Below are positions 8,715-17,500 of a stretch of 64,000 nucleotides of DNA, piece after piece; the stretch's first letter is position 1, and every line of letters starts with the position of its first letter. The position numbers and the translations under genes were made by a program. This stretch comes from Flagellimonas nanhaiensis (GTDB taxonomy: Bacteria; Bacteroidota; Bacteroidia; Flavobacteriales; Flavobacteriaceae). The notes beneath the pieces were generated by a model. The model worked only from the letters and a program-made list of their open reading frames with translations. It was not told where the DNA came from and made no database searches. The stretch covers positions 124,001 to 188,000 of the forward strand of contig NZ_QTJX01000004.1 in the NCBI RefSeq assembly GCF_003382275.1, read 5' to 3'.

Positions 8715-10304
8715 CTATCTAAAAATGCTTTGGGCCTCTCGATGAACCCTCTCAAAATTCGCTTTCAATTCATCTTCATCAATTGACATTGGTTGGGGCA
8801 ATTCCCTTTTGATTTGCGGCGTTTTAAACCGCACTTTTTTGTCCTTCCCATCAAAGAACACCACGAATTCCCCTTGTTCTAAACCATAGAAGGCGTCGGC
8901 CCGTCGTTTGGCCACTTCCTTTTCCCCTTGGGTCACTCGGGTATCAAAACTCAGGGAATTTCCCTTACTAACACTTCGTGTTTCCTTCTTTACGATTTCA
9001 AAGAAACGCTCATAATACTTTGCAGTATCAGGGTCATTGGCCTTCCCAAAGAATTGATAGGATAGGTTGCTCAAGATGGCCTTGCTGGCCTTATCACCGT
9101 ACATCATATCGTTCTGAACCTTATCCTGTAGAACATAGATGGTAGCAATGTCATAGCTTCTTAGAGTTGCCGGAATACGATGCATGTTCAACAACCTCAA
9201 AGTGGCGGCTTCCTCCATCAAAAGAAAGGAGGACAAGCGATTTCGTTCGCTCATTTGTTTGGTGATGGAGTGGATGATAGTGGCAATGACAGGAGAGAGG
9301 GAGGTTTCCTTTTTCGGGTCATTGACCACAGAAATGACGGAGGGAGTTTCAGGGTCGTTGACATTCAAGGGCACTTCGTCCGCCGACAAGACCATAAAGA
9401 TTTTTTGTGTGCTTATCTTTTTAAAGGCATTGGCCAAGGTGCTCTTGACCCCAGCGGTCTGCCTATCGGATTCCACACCACTTATAAAGGCATCGGCCAT
9501 GGCCTTTGAGGTGGTATTGTCACTAAGAAACGCTACCAATTCCTCAGTGGTCAGGTGTTGATACAGCGCGATCATATGGGGAATGGTACAGTAATCGGAA
9601 TAGTCTTCTTTCAACCGCCACATCAATCCACCTATGAGCCCTTCCACGGCATCATTAAAGAATTTTGAGGTTCCGGTGCTGCCACTTTCTTTTAGTTCGA
9701 GGAGGTTTTCCAAAAGGACGCGGGAGATTTCATGGACGCTTTCCTCATCAGGAATGTATCTCGGAGCGATGGGATTTACACGGTTATAGATTGGCCCAAA
9801 GGAAATAATATAGAAGTCCTTATTGGTCGCTTTAAAGATGGGATACGCCATCTCGGTAATCTCAAAATTCTTGTAGTCGTGCATTACCCCACAGAACCCA
9901 TGAGCCCCCAAATGTTGGAAAAGACCATGGACGACGCTTTCCGTTTTTCCGCTCCCAGCCGAGCCAATAATGGAGATGCCACGACGGATATTCCCTAGGG
10001 TCAAGCGGTAGCCTTTTGTGTCCAATATCGCTCTGTATTTCGCCTCCACATTTGATGTCTTTTCCTCTTTGGCCACAAAGACAAAGAAGAGAATGGCCAC
10101 GAATAGGAGGGGGAGTCCTGCATACAAAACCGACTTTAAAAACATTGTGGTGGGGAAATAATAATAAAAGATTCCGGCCAATACAAGCAAGAGCAAAAGG
10201 GTCACATAAAAGCCCTTTTTCAGAAAACGGATCAACATATACTCCAAAGCAAATCCTACAAGAAGCACTACGATTAATAGCAAAACATTTTCCATATCAT
10301 TCAT
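8715..10304 (-). CDS. VirD4/TraD-type conjugation coupling ATPase
   Basis: 529 residues. Two or three membrane helices lie in the first 80 residues. Walker A (GSAGSGKTES) is at about 113-122, a second-strand motif FLLMEEAATL near 357-366, and the region FYGLEQGEFVVFFDG near 475 matches the end of TraG/TraD/VirD4 proteins. Such proteins are inner-membrane hexamers that bring the relaxase-DNA complex to the type IV secretion channel. It is the last gene of a minus-strand mobilisation operon and starts 4 bases after the relaxase stop. Either of two close ATGs (10304 or 10295) could be used. Confidence 0.88.
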   Translation of the reverse strand: MNDMENVLLLIVVLLVGFALEYMLIRFLKKGFYVTLLLLLVLAGIFYYYFPTTMFLKSVLYAGLPLLFVAILFFVFVAKEEKTSNVEAKYRAILDTKGYRLTLGNIRRGISIIGSAGSGKTESVVHGLFQHLGAHGFCGVMHDYKNFEITEMAYPIFKATNKDFYIISFGPIYNRVNPIAPRYIPDEESVHEISRVLLENLLELKESGSTGTSKFFNDAVEGLIGGLMWRLKEDYSDYCTIPHMIALYQHLTTEELVAFLSDNTTSKAMADAFISGVESDRQTAGVKSTLANAFKKISTQKIFMVLSADEVPLNVNDPETPSVISVVNDPKKETSLSPVIATIIHSITKQMSERNRLSSFLLMEEAATLRLLNMHRIPATLRSYDIATIYVLQDKVQNDMMYGDKASKAILSNLSYQFFGKANDPDTAKYYERFFEIVKKETRSVSKGNSLSFDTRVTQGEKEVAKRRADAFYGLEQGEFVVFFDGKDKKVRFKTPQIKRELPQPMSIDEDELKANFERVHREAQSIFR

Positions 10305-10308
10305 TTTT

Positions 10309-11391
10309 TTAGATGCCTATTGAACCCGATTCTAGGGCCCTTTTCATTCCTTTTTTCATTTGCCTAAAGGCTTTGATAGCGAGCTGTACCTGGTTGGTAG
10401 GGATGCTGGGCACATGCAATCCCGCCTCTCGAAAAAGTTTCAAGGCCACTCCCTTTTGATTGGTGGGAATTCCCATTTTGTACAATGATTTTAAGGCCAG
10501 TTCCCGTTCATTGGTGGGCAGTCCAACAAGCAGGGCAAAGAATTTTATAGGGTCTTTGCGATATAGTTTTTTGGTGGCGTAGCGGTCGATAAAGTTTCGT
10601 TCATAGCTAAACAGTTTGTCAAAGCGCTGTTCTGCCGCATCAAAGAATTGGTTTCGATCAAAGCCCTGTTTCTGCTCTTTCCCATTGAGAATGGTCACAT
10701 TTTTTCGGTGCTGGGAATTGGGGGAAAGGCTATAGGTATTGGTGACATCCTTACGGCTTACAATGATGTGAACATGGGTCTGAAAACCCTCTTTTTTCGT
10801 GCCTTCGGTTATCATTTTTCCATTAATCTTATGGGGAGCTTCGGCCATCAATCGGTCAATTTCCCGTTGTATTTTTTTAAGATTGCCTTCCAGTTCTCCC
10901 TGTCGCACCTTGGCCATATCGTGTTGGAGTTTGGCGATTCTTTTTCGATACGGTTCATTAGCCTTTACTTCCTTTTCAAAGCCGCGAAAGGTTCGTTCAT
11001 GTTCGATTTTGGCATAGTATTTAATGTCATCAACAGTAATCTGTCTATCACGATAAAAGGAAGCGGCATAGTCCTTCATGAGTTCACGGACATAGGCACG
11101 CAGTAGGGCAGGATCGTTATTGATATGTTTGAGTTCCTTGGCACTCGGACTGACGACTATGGAGTAGAATTTTGGGTCGCGTTTTTTTAATTTTTTGAGG
11201 TTCCCATCGATTTCCGAGATGACGGTTTCGGGGCTGACTTGGTTATTGTTCTGATCAAAGAAATGCTCTTGCAGTTCAGGGTGTTTCCCTTCGTTTTCTT
11301 TTTCCAGATAGTTCACATAGTCGGTCACACTACTGTTGTAGGTCTCGTGTTGTGGGCCAATCTTTTGTGGGGTGATATTGATGTGCATCAC
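10309..11391 (-). CDS. mobB: MobB-type relaxase (DUF5712 family)
   Basis: 360 residues. The metal-binding HUH motif is seen as THVHIIVSRKD around residues 203-213. The first 100 residues hold the conserved N-terminus of Bacteroidota MobB relaxases, including FYSIVVSPSAKEL, and a coiled-coil stretch with a long run of charged residues lies around 140-190. The C-terminus has basic helices with a repeated GIPTNQ / SIPTNQ element. It should nick one strand at oriT and stay bound to the 5' end. It overlaps the upstream accessory gene by 4 bases. The name MobB is sometimes confused in databases with a molybdopterin cofactor protein; this is not that. Confidence 0.85.
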   Translation of the reverse strand: MMHINITPQKIGPQHETYNSSVTDYVNYLEKENEGKHPELQEHFFDQNNNQVSPETVISEIDGNLKKLKKRDPKFYSIVVSPSAKELKHINNDPALLRAYVRELMKDYAASFYRDRQITVDDIKYYAKIEHERTFRGFEKEVKANEPYRKRIAKLQHDMAKVRQGELEGNLKKIQREIDRLMAEAPHKINGKMITEGTKKEGFQTHVHIIVSRKDVTNTYSLSPNSQHRKNVTILNGKEQKQGFDRNQFFDAAEQRFDKLFSYERNFIDRYATKKLYRKDPIKFFALLVGLPTNERELALKSLYKMGIPTNQKGVALKLFREAGLHVPSIPTNQVQLAIKAFRQMKKGMKRALESGSIGI

Positions 11392-11969
11392 GAATGGTTT
11401 TTTAGGGTTCTTTTGAATTTTTCAAGCTCTGATGGTGTAAGCTCCAGTTTAAAATAGGCCTTCCCAAAACTTCCTTTGACAAGCTCTACCTTGTCCAGCA
11501 CATGAGCATAATCCTGTTTGATTTTTTCCAATTTTTCCGAAAGCCGTTCATAGCGGATTTTGGGAACTGTCACTTCGATTTCGGGTATGGGTTTGGATTT
11601 ATTTTCGAGCTGTTTTCGTTCTTTTCGGAGTGGTTTTTTGGTCTTGGCATCTTCCCCAAAGAGGGCCAACAGCATGGCATTGTTGGGCTTGGTCTGGTTG
11701 ATTTCAATGTCGCGGATGATGGCGATGGTGGCCTCATTACGTTTGATGGAGGTCTCCGTTCGCTGTCGGTTTTTCAGGATTTCTTGGATAATACTTTTGC
11801 CGAATTTCTTGGACGGGTCAAGGCCGTGCCACTCAAAAAAGTCCATGATGGACTCCAAGCATTCAGAATGGGATTGGGCCATCTTTTTGGAGAAGGAACG
11901 AAACCGCACGGCAATCGTATGTTTGATGCTGATGGCTGAATACCGATATGTGCTATGCTTCTTTTCCAT
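11388..11969 (-). CDS. BfmA/BtgA-type mobilisation accessory protein
   Basis: 193 residues. The N-terminus (YSAISIKHTIAVRFRSFSKK) and the segment LESIMDFFEWHG are typical of the BfmA/BtgA group, small basic DNA-binding proteins with a ribbon-helix-helix-like start, which help the relaxase at oriT. A coiled coil covers the last 60 residues. It is the first gene of the mobilisation operon and lies directly next to the candidate oriT. It overlaps the relaxase gene by ATGA. Confidence 0.8.
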   Translation of the reverse strand: MEKKHSTYRYSAISIKHTIAVRFRSFSKKMAQSHSECLESIMDFFEWHGLDPSKKFGKSIIQEILKNRQRTETSIKRNEATIAIIRDIEINQTKPNNAMLLALFGEDAKTKKPLRKERKQLENKSKPIPEIEVTVPKIRYERLSEKLEKIKQDYAHVLDKVELVKGSFGKAYFKLELTPSELEKFKRTLKNHS

Positions 11970-11970
11970 G

Positions 11971-12052
11971 GTTTACAGTAACTTTTTTCAGTGTTTACGA
12001 GGGTTTTGATGGTGTTTACAGTAAATTTCATTTTTTATCCTTTCTCGTAAAC
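11971..12052. repeat. GTTTAC repeats next to the mobilisation operon
   Basis: GTTTACAGTAA occurs at 11971-11981 and 12014-12024 as direct repeats. GTTTACGAG at 11993-12001 and its inverse CTCGTAAAC at 12044-12052 flank the second copy. Four related sites in 80 bases, right upstream of the accessory gene, look like binding sites for a relaxosome or regulatory protein. Confidence 0.6.
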
Positions 12053-12100
12053 CTTCGAAAACCCCCTTGTTTTCAATGCTTTTCGGAGCAAATCAAATTC

Positions 12101-12161
12101 GTAGCGTCGCTTTAGCGCGCTACCCTCTTGCTATTCCTTTTCGCCCGCGAACGGTCGAAAA
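12101..12161. other. candidate origin of transfer (oriT): two hairpins
   Basis: Hairpin 1 (12101-12122): GTAGCG-T-CGCT, loop TT, AGCG-CGCTAC, 10 pairs with one bulge. Hairpin 2 (12138-12161): TTTTCG-c-CCG, loop CGAA, CGG-t-CGAAAA, 9 pairs with one mismatch. They are 15 bases apart, separated by CCTCTTG/CTATTCC, where a nick could lie. Position between the mobilisation operon and its own upstream genes, plus the GTTTAC repeats, fits an oriT. The nick site itself cannot be read from sequence. Confidence 0.5.
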
Positions 12162-12292
12162 TCCATACAAATACCAAGGTATTCGCAGGGGCTTGTTTTT
12201 AAGGTAAAACAGGAGATTTTAAGAAAGTGGAAAGCGGACTTTTGAAGTATTGTTAGTGGATATTTCTTTTCGCTGTATATCCATCAAAAGAA

Positions 12293-12318
12293 AAAGGACA
12301 GTTTATAAACTGCCCTTT
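12293..12318 (-). terminator. terminator after the 65-residue gene
   Basis: The perfect 14-base palindrome CAGTTTATAAACTG is extended by AAAGG/CCTTT with one mismatch between. On the minus strand it is followed by a T-rich run. It ends the transcript of the gene at 12340-12537. Confidence 0.6.
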
Positions 12319-12339
12319 CCAATAGTAAAACTATACTGT

Positions 12340-12537
12340 TTAAATAATGAATACATAATCGTAGGTATATAGATTACGTTGTGCCTCCTGTTCCAAAAGT
12401 GACTGGTAATCAACATTGTTTCTTTTGGCGTATCGTTGTAGGTCTAGACCAAATTTTTGTTCGATATCTTTTTTAGAAACGGTCATTAAATGTTGCTGCG
12501 TTTCTTCGTCCAAATTTGTAAAATTCAAATAGATCAT
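12340..12537 (-). CDS. small hypothetical ICE protein
   Basis: 65 residues, acidic N-terminal half, probably helical. It starts IYLNFTNLDEETQQHLM, and no family is recognised. It lies 10 bases after the RadC-like gene on the same strand and is followed by a clear terminator, so it is probably the last gene of the ssb-radC unit. Small genes of this kind are common in the accessory part of Bacteroidota ICEs. Confidence 0.6.
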   Translation of the reverse strand: MIYLNFTNLDEETQQHLMTVSKKDIEQKFGLDLQRYAKRNNVDYQSLLEQEAQRNLYTYDYVFII

Positions 12538-12547
12538 TACTCAAATT

Positions 12548-12997
12548 TTAGATTAGGCCTTCATCGGCAAAACTGAAATAGTCGGCATTGGGGGCAATGA
12601 TGATATGATCCAATACTTTGATGTCCAAAAGGGTTGCGGCATCCTTTATCTTTTTAGTGATTTGCTTATCGGATGCACTTGGTATTAGCGTTCCGCTTGG
12701 GTGATTATGGGTCAATATCATTCCCACGGAAAGGCATTTTAAGGCCACGGCCAGTAATACCCTTATATCTACCAATGTACCCGTGATACTCCCTTTGGAG
12801 ACCTCAAATATTCCTTTGGCTTTATTACTATTATTAAGTAACACCACTTTAAAGGTTTCATGTAGGGCTATGGTGTTTTTGTCCCATTGTTTGTATATGA
12901 ATTCCGCTGCACTTTGAGAGCTGTTCAGCTTCACCCATTTATCGGATAAGATGCGGTCTTTGTAGCTTATTTTTATTTCATTAATTTGCGTTCTCAT
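12548..12997 (-). CDS. RadC-like JAB-domain protein
   Basis: 149 residues. The JAMM metal motif is complete: THNHPSG near residues 92-98, then SASD eleven residues after the second histidine. It lacks the helix-hairpin-helix N-terminus of full RadC, as is normal for the short forms carried by mobile elements. Its biochemical role is unknown; it is often next to ssb on conjugative elements and thought to help DNA establishment or anti-restriction. Neighbours are ssb upstream and a small gene downstream. Confidence 0.85.
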   Translation of the reverse strand: MRTQINEIKISYKDRILSDKWVKLNSSQSAAEFIYKQWDKNTIALHETFKVVLLNNSNKAKGIFEVSKGSITGTLVDIRVLLAVALKCLSVGMILTHNHPSGTLIPSASDKQITKKIKDAATLLDIKVLDHIIIAPNADYFSFADEGLI

Positions 12998-13026
12998 TGT
13001 ATTATCTTAATAGGATTTATAATGAA

Positions 13027-13063
13027 AAAGAGGGCAAACCTGTGGTTAGTGTGTGCCCTCTTT
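13027..13063 (-). terminator. strong hairpin after ssb
   Basis: AAAGAGGGCA (13027-13036) pairs perfectly with TGCCCTCTTT (13054-13063). The loop itself can form AACC/GGTT. On the minus strand five T follow. It lies between ssb and radC, so it may attenuate rather than stop the transcript. Confidence 0.65.
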
Positions 13064-13085
13064 ACTTTTGAAGAAGTACCTAGCG

Positions 13086-13589
13086 TTAGGCAACTTTCTG
13101 GTTACTTTTTGGAGTTCTTTTTCTTGTGCTTCCCTGTGGTTTTTTTCCTTGTTGGGCTTCTGTAGTTTTCCCATTGGCTGAAGTGTTGTCCATAGAAGGG
13201 TTTGCATTTACTTCATCTGCGGTAACCTCCATTTCCTTTAGAGGGGTAGGTTCATTTTTAGACCCCAATAGCAAGATTTCTGTGGCCACAATTTCGGTCA
13301 CATAGCATTTAACACCCATTTCATTGGTATAGCTTCGGGAGATTAATTTACCCTCTATGGCCACTTCTTTCCCTTTATGGGTGTACTGCTCTATGATGTC
13401 CGCTTTATTATCCCAGGCGACTACATAGTGCCATTGTGTGGATTGTACTTTTTCCCCTTGTGCATTTCGGTAATACTCATTGGTTGCCATGGAAAAACGG
13501 GCCACTTTGTTACCGCTTTCAAGGTTGGTGATTTTTGGCTCATTGCCAATGTTTCCGATCAACTGAACTTTGTTTCTTAATGTACTCAT
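13086..13589 (-). CDS. ssb: single-stranded DNA-binding protein
   Basis: 167 residues. OB-fold in the first 112 residues: start STLRNKVQLIGNIGNEP, then ARFSMATNEYY, QWHYVVAW and GKEVAIEGKL, all hallmark Ssb segments. A disordered tail follows, ending KSNQKVA rather than the acidic DDDIPF tip of chromosomal Ssb. A plasmid-type Ssb coats transferred strands during conjugation. The lack of the acidic tip suggests it does not recruit the usual host repair partners. Confidence 0.9.
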   Translation of the reverse strand: MSTLRNKVQLIGNIGNEPKITNLESGNKVARFSMATNEYYRNAQGEKVQSTQWHYVVAWDNKADIIEQYTHKGKEVAIEGKLISRSYTNEMGVKCYVTEIVATEILLLGSKNEPTPLKEMEVTADEVNANPSMDNTSANGKTTEAQQGKKPQGSTRKRTPKSNQKVA

Positions 13590-13629
13590 AACTTAAAAAT
13601 TTAAAATGTTACTATTGATTTTGCCTTCT

Positions 13630-13767
13630 TCATAAGGCCTTTAAAACTGATTTACTTATTATATCCAGAGCGTTTTCCCTTTTTTGATTTTTTAACTGCT
13701 GTATCGCTTCCGTTTTATTGTTTTGGTATGATTTCATTGGATTTATTTTAAATGATTTACTTCCCAT
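13630..13767 (-). CDS. possible small basic protein upstream of ssb
   Basis: 45 codons from the internal ATG at 13767 (start MGSKSFKINPMKSYQNNK), rich in K, N and Q, 40 bases before ssb. A longer frame to 13869 exists, but its added residues are of poor composition. No family is recognised. It could be a real leader gene or chance. Confidence 0.3.
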   Translation of the reverse strand: MGSKSFKINPMKSYQNNKTEAIQQLKNQKRENALDIISKSVLKAL

Positions 13768-13941
13768 AGTGCCGTCGCTGTTACCTTTTTTGATGCTATT
13801 CTCGATACAATAGCAAGGCCTTGGAGGGCGTATAAAAAGTGAAGGAAACGAAACGGCTTTATGCCGCAATGCAAGGTTTTGCTATTGTTTTTTTGCCTAT
13901 CCAAAAAGGGAATGGTGACGGTTAAAGGGAAGTCGATTTAA

Positions 13942-13971
13942 ATGCATTGGAGAAGAGTACTCCTGCAATGG
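13942..13971. promoter_or_regulatory. inverted repeat upstream of the copper block
   Basis: ATGCATTGGAG (13942-13952) and CTCCTGCAATG (13960-13970) form an imperfect palindrome around AAGAGTA. It lies about 60 bases before the predicted promoter at 14031. A metal-responsive regulator site is possible. The same ATGCATTGG...TGCAATGG arms occur upstream of the amidase gene at 43811-43846. Confidence 0.35.
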
Positions 13972-14030
13972 AAGCAGTTACGGCTCAATTAAATAAATGT
14001 TATAGTTTATCGTTATATATTAAAATTGAA

Positions 14031-14038
14031 TACTTTTG
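14031..14038 (+). promoter_or_regulatory. -7 promoter element TACTTTTG
   Basis: Exact match to the Bacteroidota -7 consensus TAnnTTTG. Transcription should begin near 14042, giving a leader of only about six bases before the ATG at 14048. No clear -33 TTTG is seen at the usual distance. Confidence 0.5.
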
Positions 14039-14047
14039 TGTTGTTCA

Positions 14048-14470
14048 ATGAAGGACTTGTTTCATAAAATATCGGCCCTTGCCTTATCGGCAATTGTGTT
14101 GCTGTCCACGATGTCTTTTACCGTGGATATGCACTATTGTGGTGACCACTTAGTTGATTTCAGTTTTTCCGATAGTGCAGCTAGCTGTATGATGAAGGCT
14201 GAGATGTCCAAATCATCAGCGGGGTGTGCTGTTATGGACATGAAGATGGATTGTTGTACCGATGTTCAAATTGTTTTGGAGGGTCAGGACGATTTAAAGG
14301 TATCCTTTGACCAACTCACCTTCGACCAGCAACTTTTCGTTGCCTCTTTCATCTACACCTATATCAACCTTTTTGAAGGATATGATGATACAATAATCCC
14401 CTTTAAAGAGTATTCCCCTCCCCCCCTGATACGGGATGTGCAGCTATTGCACCAGACCTTTTTAATTTGA
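14048..14470 (+). CDS. HYC_CC_PP family exported protein
   Basis: 140 residues from ATG 14048; an in-frame TTG at 14036 overlaps the promoter element and is rejected. A signal peptide covers about residues 1-25, then the family hallmarks follow: MHYCGDHLVDFSF, a CC pair in MDCCTDVQ, and a proline run near the C-terminus (EYSPPPLIRD). Cysteine, histidine and methionine clusters suggest copper binding in the periplasm. The family is found at the head of Cus-type efflux operons in Flavobacteriia. It precedes cusA by 100 bases. Confidence 0.8.
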   Translation: MKDLFHKISALALSAIVLLSTMSFTVDMHYCGDHLVDFSFSDSAASCMMKAEMSKSSAGCAVMDMKMDCCTDVQIVLEGQDDLKVSFDQLTFDQQLFVASFIYTYINLFEGYDDTIIPFKEYSPPPLIRDVQLLHQTFLI

Positions 14471-14573
14471 TTTTTAGATAACTACAAATGTGCCCGGCGA
14501 TTTACCGCATTGGGCCAAACGTGCTATGCACTATTTCCGCGAAGTACTTGTAATTATCTAATACTCGAATTAT

Positions 14574-17500
14574 ATGCTGAACAAAGCGATCAAATTCTTA
14601 ATCGAAAACAAATTAGTAGCCATCTTGCTACTGGTCCTTTTTGTGGGCTGGGGAATGGTACATGCCCCCTTTAAATGGGACACAGGTTTTTTGCCGAGCA
14701 ATCCAATTGCGGTGGATGCCATACCCGATATTGGTGAGAATCAACAAATCGTCTTTACCAAATGGGATGGCCGCTCCCCTCAGGATATTGAAGATCAGAT
14801 TACCTATCCGCTTACCACATCATTATTGGGAATACCGGGTGTAAAAACCATTAGAAGTTCCTCAATGTTCGGTTTTTCAAGTATCTATATCATCTTTGAG
14901 GAAGATGTGGAATTCTACTGGTCACGAAGCAGGATTCTCGAAAAACTGAATTCCCTTCCCGCTGGACTGTTGCCCAATGGGGTGAATCCTTCATTGGGTC
15001 CTGATGCCACGGGTCTTGGACAAATATTTTGGTATACCCTTGAAGGTCGCGATGAAGACGGAAACGTCACCGGAGGTTGGGACTTACACGAACTGCGAAG
15101 CATTCAAGACTACTATGTGAAGTATGCGCTGTCATCAGCAAGTGGGGTCTCTGAGGTGGCCTCTATCGGTGGATATGTCCAGGAATACCAAATTGATGTC
15201 AATCCTGAGTTGATGCGCCAATATAATATTGGCCTTCACCATATCGTAAAAGCCGTAAAGCAATCCAACCAAGATATTGGGGCACAAACCCTGGAAATGA
15301 ACCAGGCGGAGTATTTGGTTCGCGGCTTGGGCTATGTAAAATCGATTGGGGATATTGAGAATGCGGTTGTCGATGCGGAGAACTATACTTCCATCCGTAT
15401 AAAGGACGTTGCCAAAGTGAGTTTGGGTCCAGCGACCCGTCGTGGCCTATTGGACAAAGAAGGTGCCGAAGTGGTCGGTGGTGTGGTGGTAGCCCGATAC
15501 GGTGCAAATCCCATGGAGGTCATCAATAATGTCAAAGACCAGATTGCGGAGCTTTCTTCGGGCCTCCCTTCAAAACAGTTGTCAGATGGACGAACCTCTC
15601 AGGTAACTATTGTTCCATTTTACGACCGAACCGAACTTATACAAGAGACCTTGGGAACCCTCAATGAGGCCCTTACCCTTGAAATTCTGATTACCGTATT
15701 GGTCATCATTGTCATGGTATTCAATTTACGAGCTTCCATTTTGATTTCAGGTTTGTTACCCGTTGCCGTGCTAATGGTTTTTATTTCCATGAAATTATTT
15801 GGGGTCGATGCCAATATTGTTGCCCTTTCAGGTATTGCCATTGCCATAGGTACCATGGTCGATGTTGGGGTCATACTTTCAGAAAACATCATTCGTCATC
15901 TGGACGAGAACGATACTAAACCAGAAAATGAACGGTTACACACCAATGACGTGGTCTACAATGCCACTGCCGAAGTTTCAGGAGCCATTCTGACAGCCGT
16001 ACTCACCACTATCATCAGTTTTATCCCCGTGTTTACGATGGTGGGTGCCGAAGGGAAATTATTTCGCCCATTGGCATTTACCAAGACCATGGCGTTGACT
16101 GCATCCATAATCGTTGCCCTTTTCTTGATACCACCTTTTGCCGCCATTTTCTTCAAAAAAAGAAGAAGCAAAAGTATCGTGGGGTATGTTTCTAGTGCAG
16201 TATTGATTATTACAGGACTAGCGGCTGTTTTCTATGGTTATTGGTTAGGCTTGGTGTTAATAGCCTTTGGAACCATAACATCCCTAAAGAACAAAGAACT
16301 GGCTTCTCGTCTGTTCAATGGATTTTCGCTTTCTGAAAAACAGGCGACACGTCTAAACATTATTATTTCAGCAACAGCTATCATCTTCCTTTTGGCCATT
16401 TACTGGCGACCTTTGGGATTTGATAGAAGTGTGCCGATGAACCTGCTTTTTGTGGGAATAATCAGTTTCACTCTTTTGGGCACTTTTTGGGTATTTAGAA
16501 TGTATTACACCCGAATACTCCGTTGGGCATTGGGGAACAAGGTTTTATTTCTTTCCATCCCCACTGTGATTGTGGTTTGTGGAGTTCTCATAATGAACAA
16601 TACGGGAAAGGAATTTATGCCTTCCCTCAATGAGGGTTCTTTTTTATTAATGCCCACGTCATTGCCACATTCTGGTATAGCTGAAAACAAACGGGTCTTG
16701 CAGCAGTTGGATATGGCCGTAGCCAGTATCCCAGAAATCAAAACTGTGGTGGGGAAGGCTGGACGAACCGAATCTGCCCTTGACCCTGCGCCGCTATCCA
16801 TGTATGAGAACGTTATCCAATATCGTTCGGAATATGAATTGAACGGGGAGGGCGAACCACAGCGCTTTAAGGTAAACAAAGACGGTCTGTTTGAACTGAA
16901 GAACGGCAAGTTGGCAGCCAATCCCAACCTAGCCCTTACCCAAGAAGCTACTTATTCCGAAACCAAAGTAACAAATCCCTATGGGATTGAACGAAGTCAA
17001 TTGATTGCAGATGAGGATGGGGAATACTTTCGCAATTGGAGGCCTGAAATTGAATCACCCGATGATATTTGGAATGAAATCGTAAGGGTGACCAAGTTGC
17101 CCGGGGTTACCTCCGCACCTAAGCTGCAACCGATAGAAACCCGACTTGTCATGCTTCAGACTGGAATGCGCGCACCCATGGGCATCAAGGTAAAGGGACA
17201 GGACTTAAGAGAAATAGAAGCTTTTGGCCTACAATTGGAAGGGATATTAAAAACAGCTGAAGGTGTTAAGGAACAGGCTGTTTTTGCCGATCGTATTGTA
17301 GGAAAACCATATCTGCTTATTGATATAAATAGGGAACAATTGGCACGTTACGGCATTACCATTGAAGACGTGCAAAGTGTTTTGTCGATTGCGGTGGGAG
17401 GAATGCCTTTGACCCAAACCGTTGAAGGTAGGGAACGTTACGCGGTCAGGGTTCGTTATCCAAGGGAGTTACGTGCCAATCCAGATGATTTAAAAAATAT

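Noticed and set aside
10309-11391. MobB read as molybdopterin-guanine dinucleotide protein
   Set aside because: The HVH relaxase motif and the conjugation context are clear; the shared name is a database confusion.
11502-12009. Plus-strand frames of about 150 codons opposite the mobilisation accessory gene
   Set aside because: They lie antisense to the BfmA/BtgA-type gene and show no domain pattern; their length follows from the codon use of that gene.
13768-13869. Longer start for the small gene upstream of ssb
   Set aside because: The added 34 residues are rich in Pro, Arg and Cys with no pattern; the inner ATG is better.
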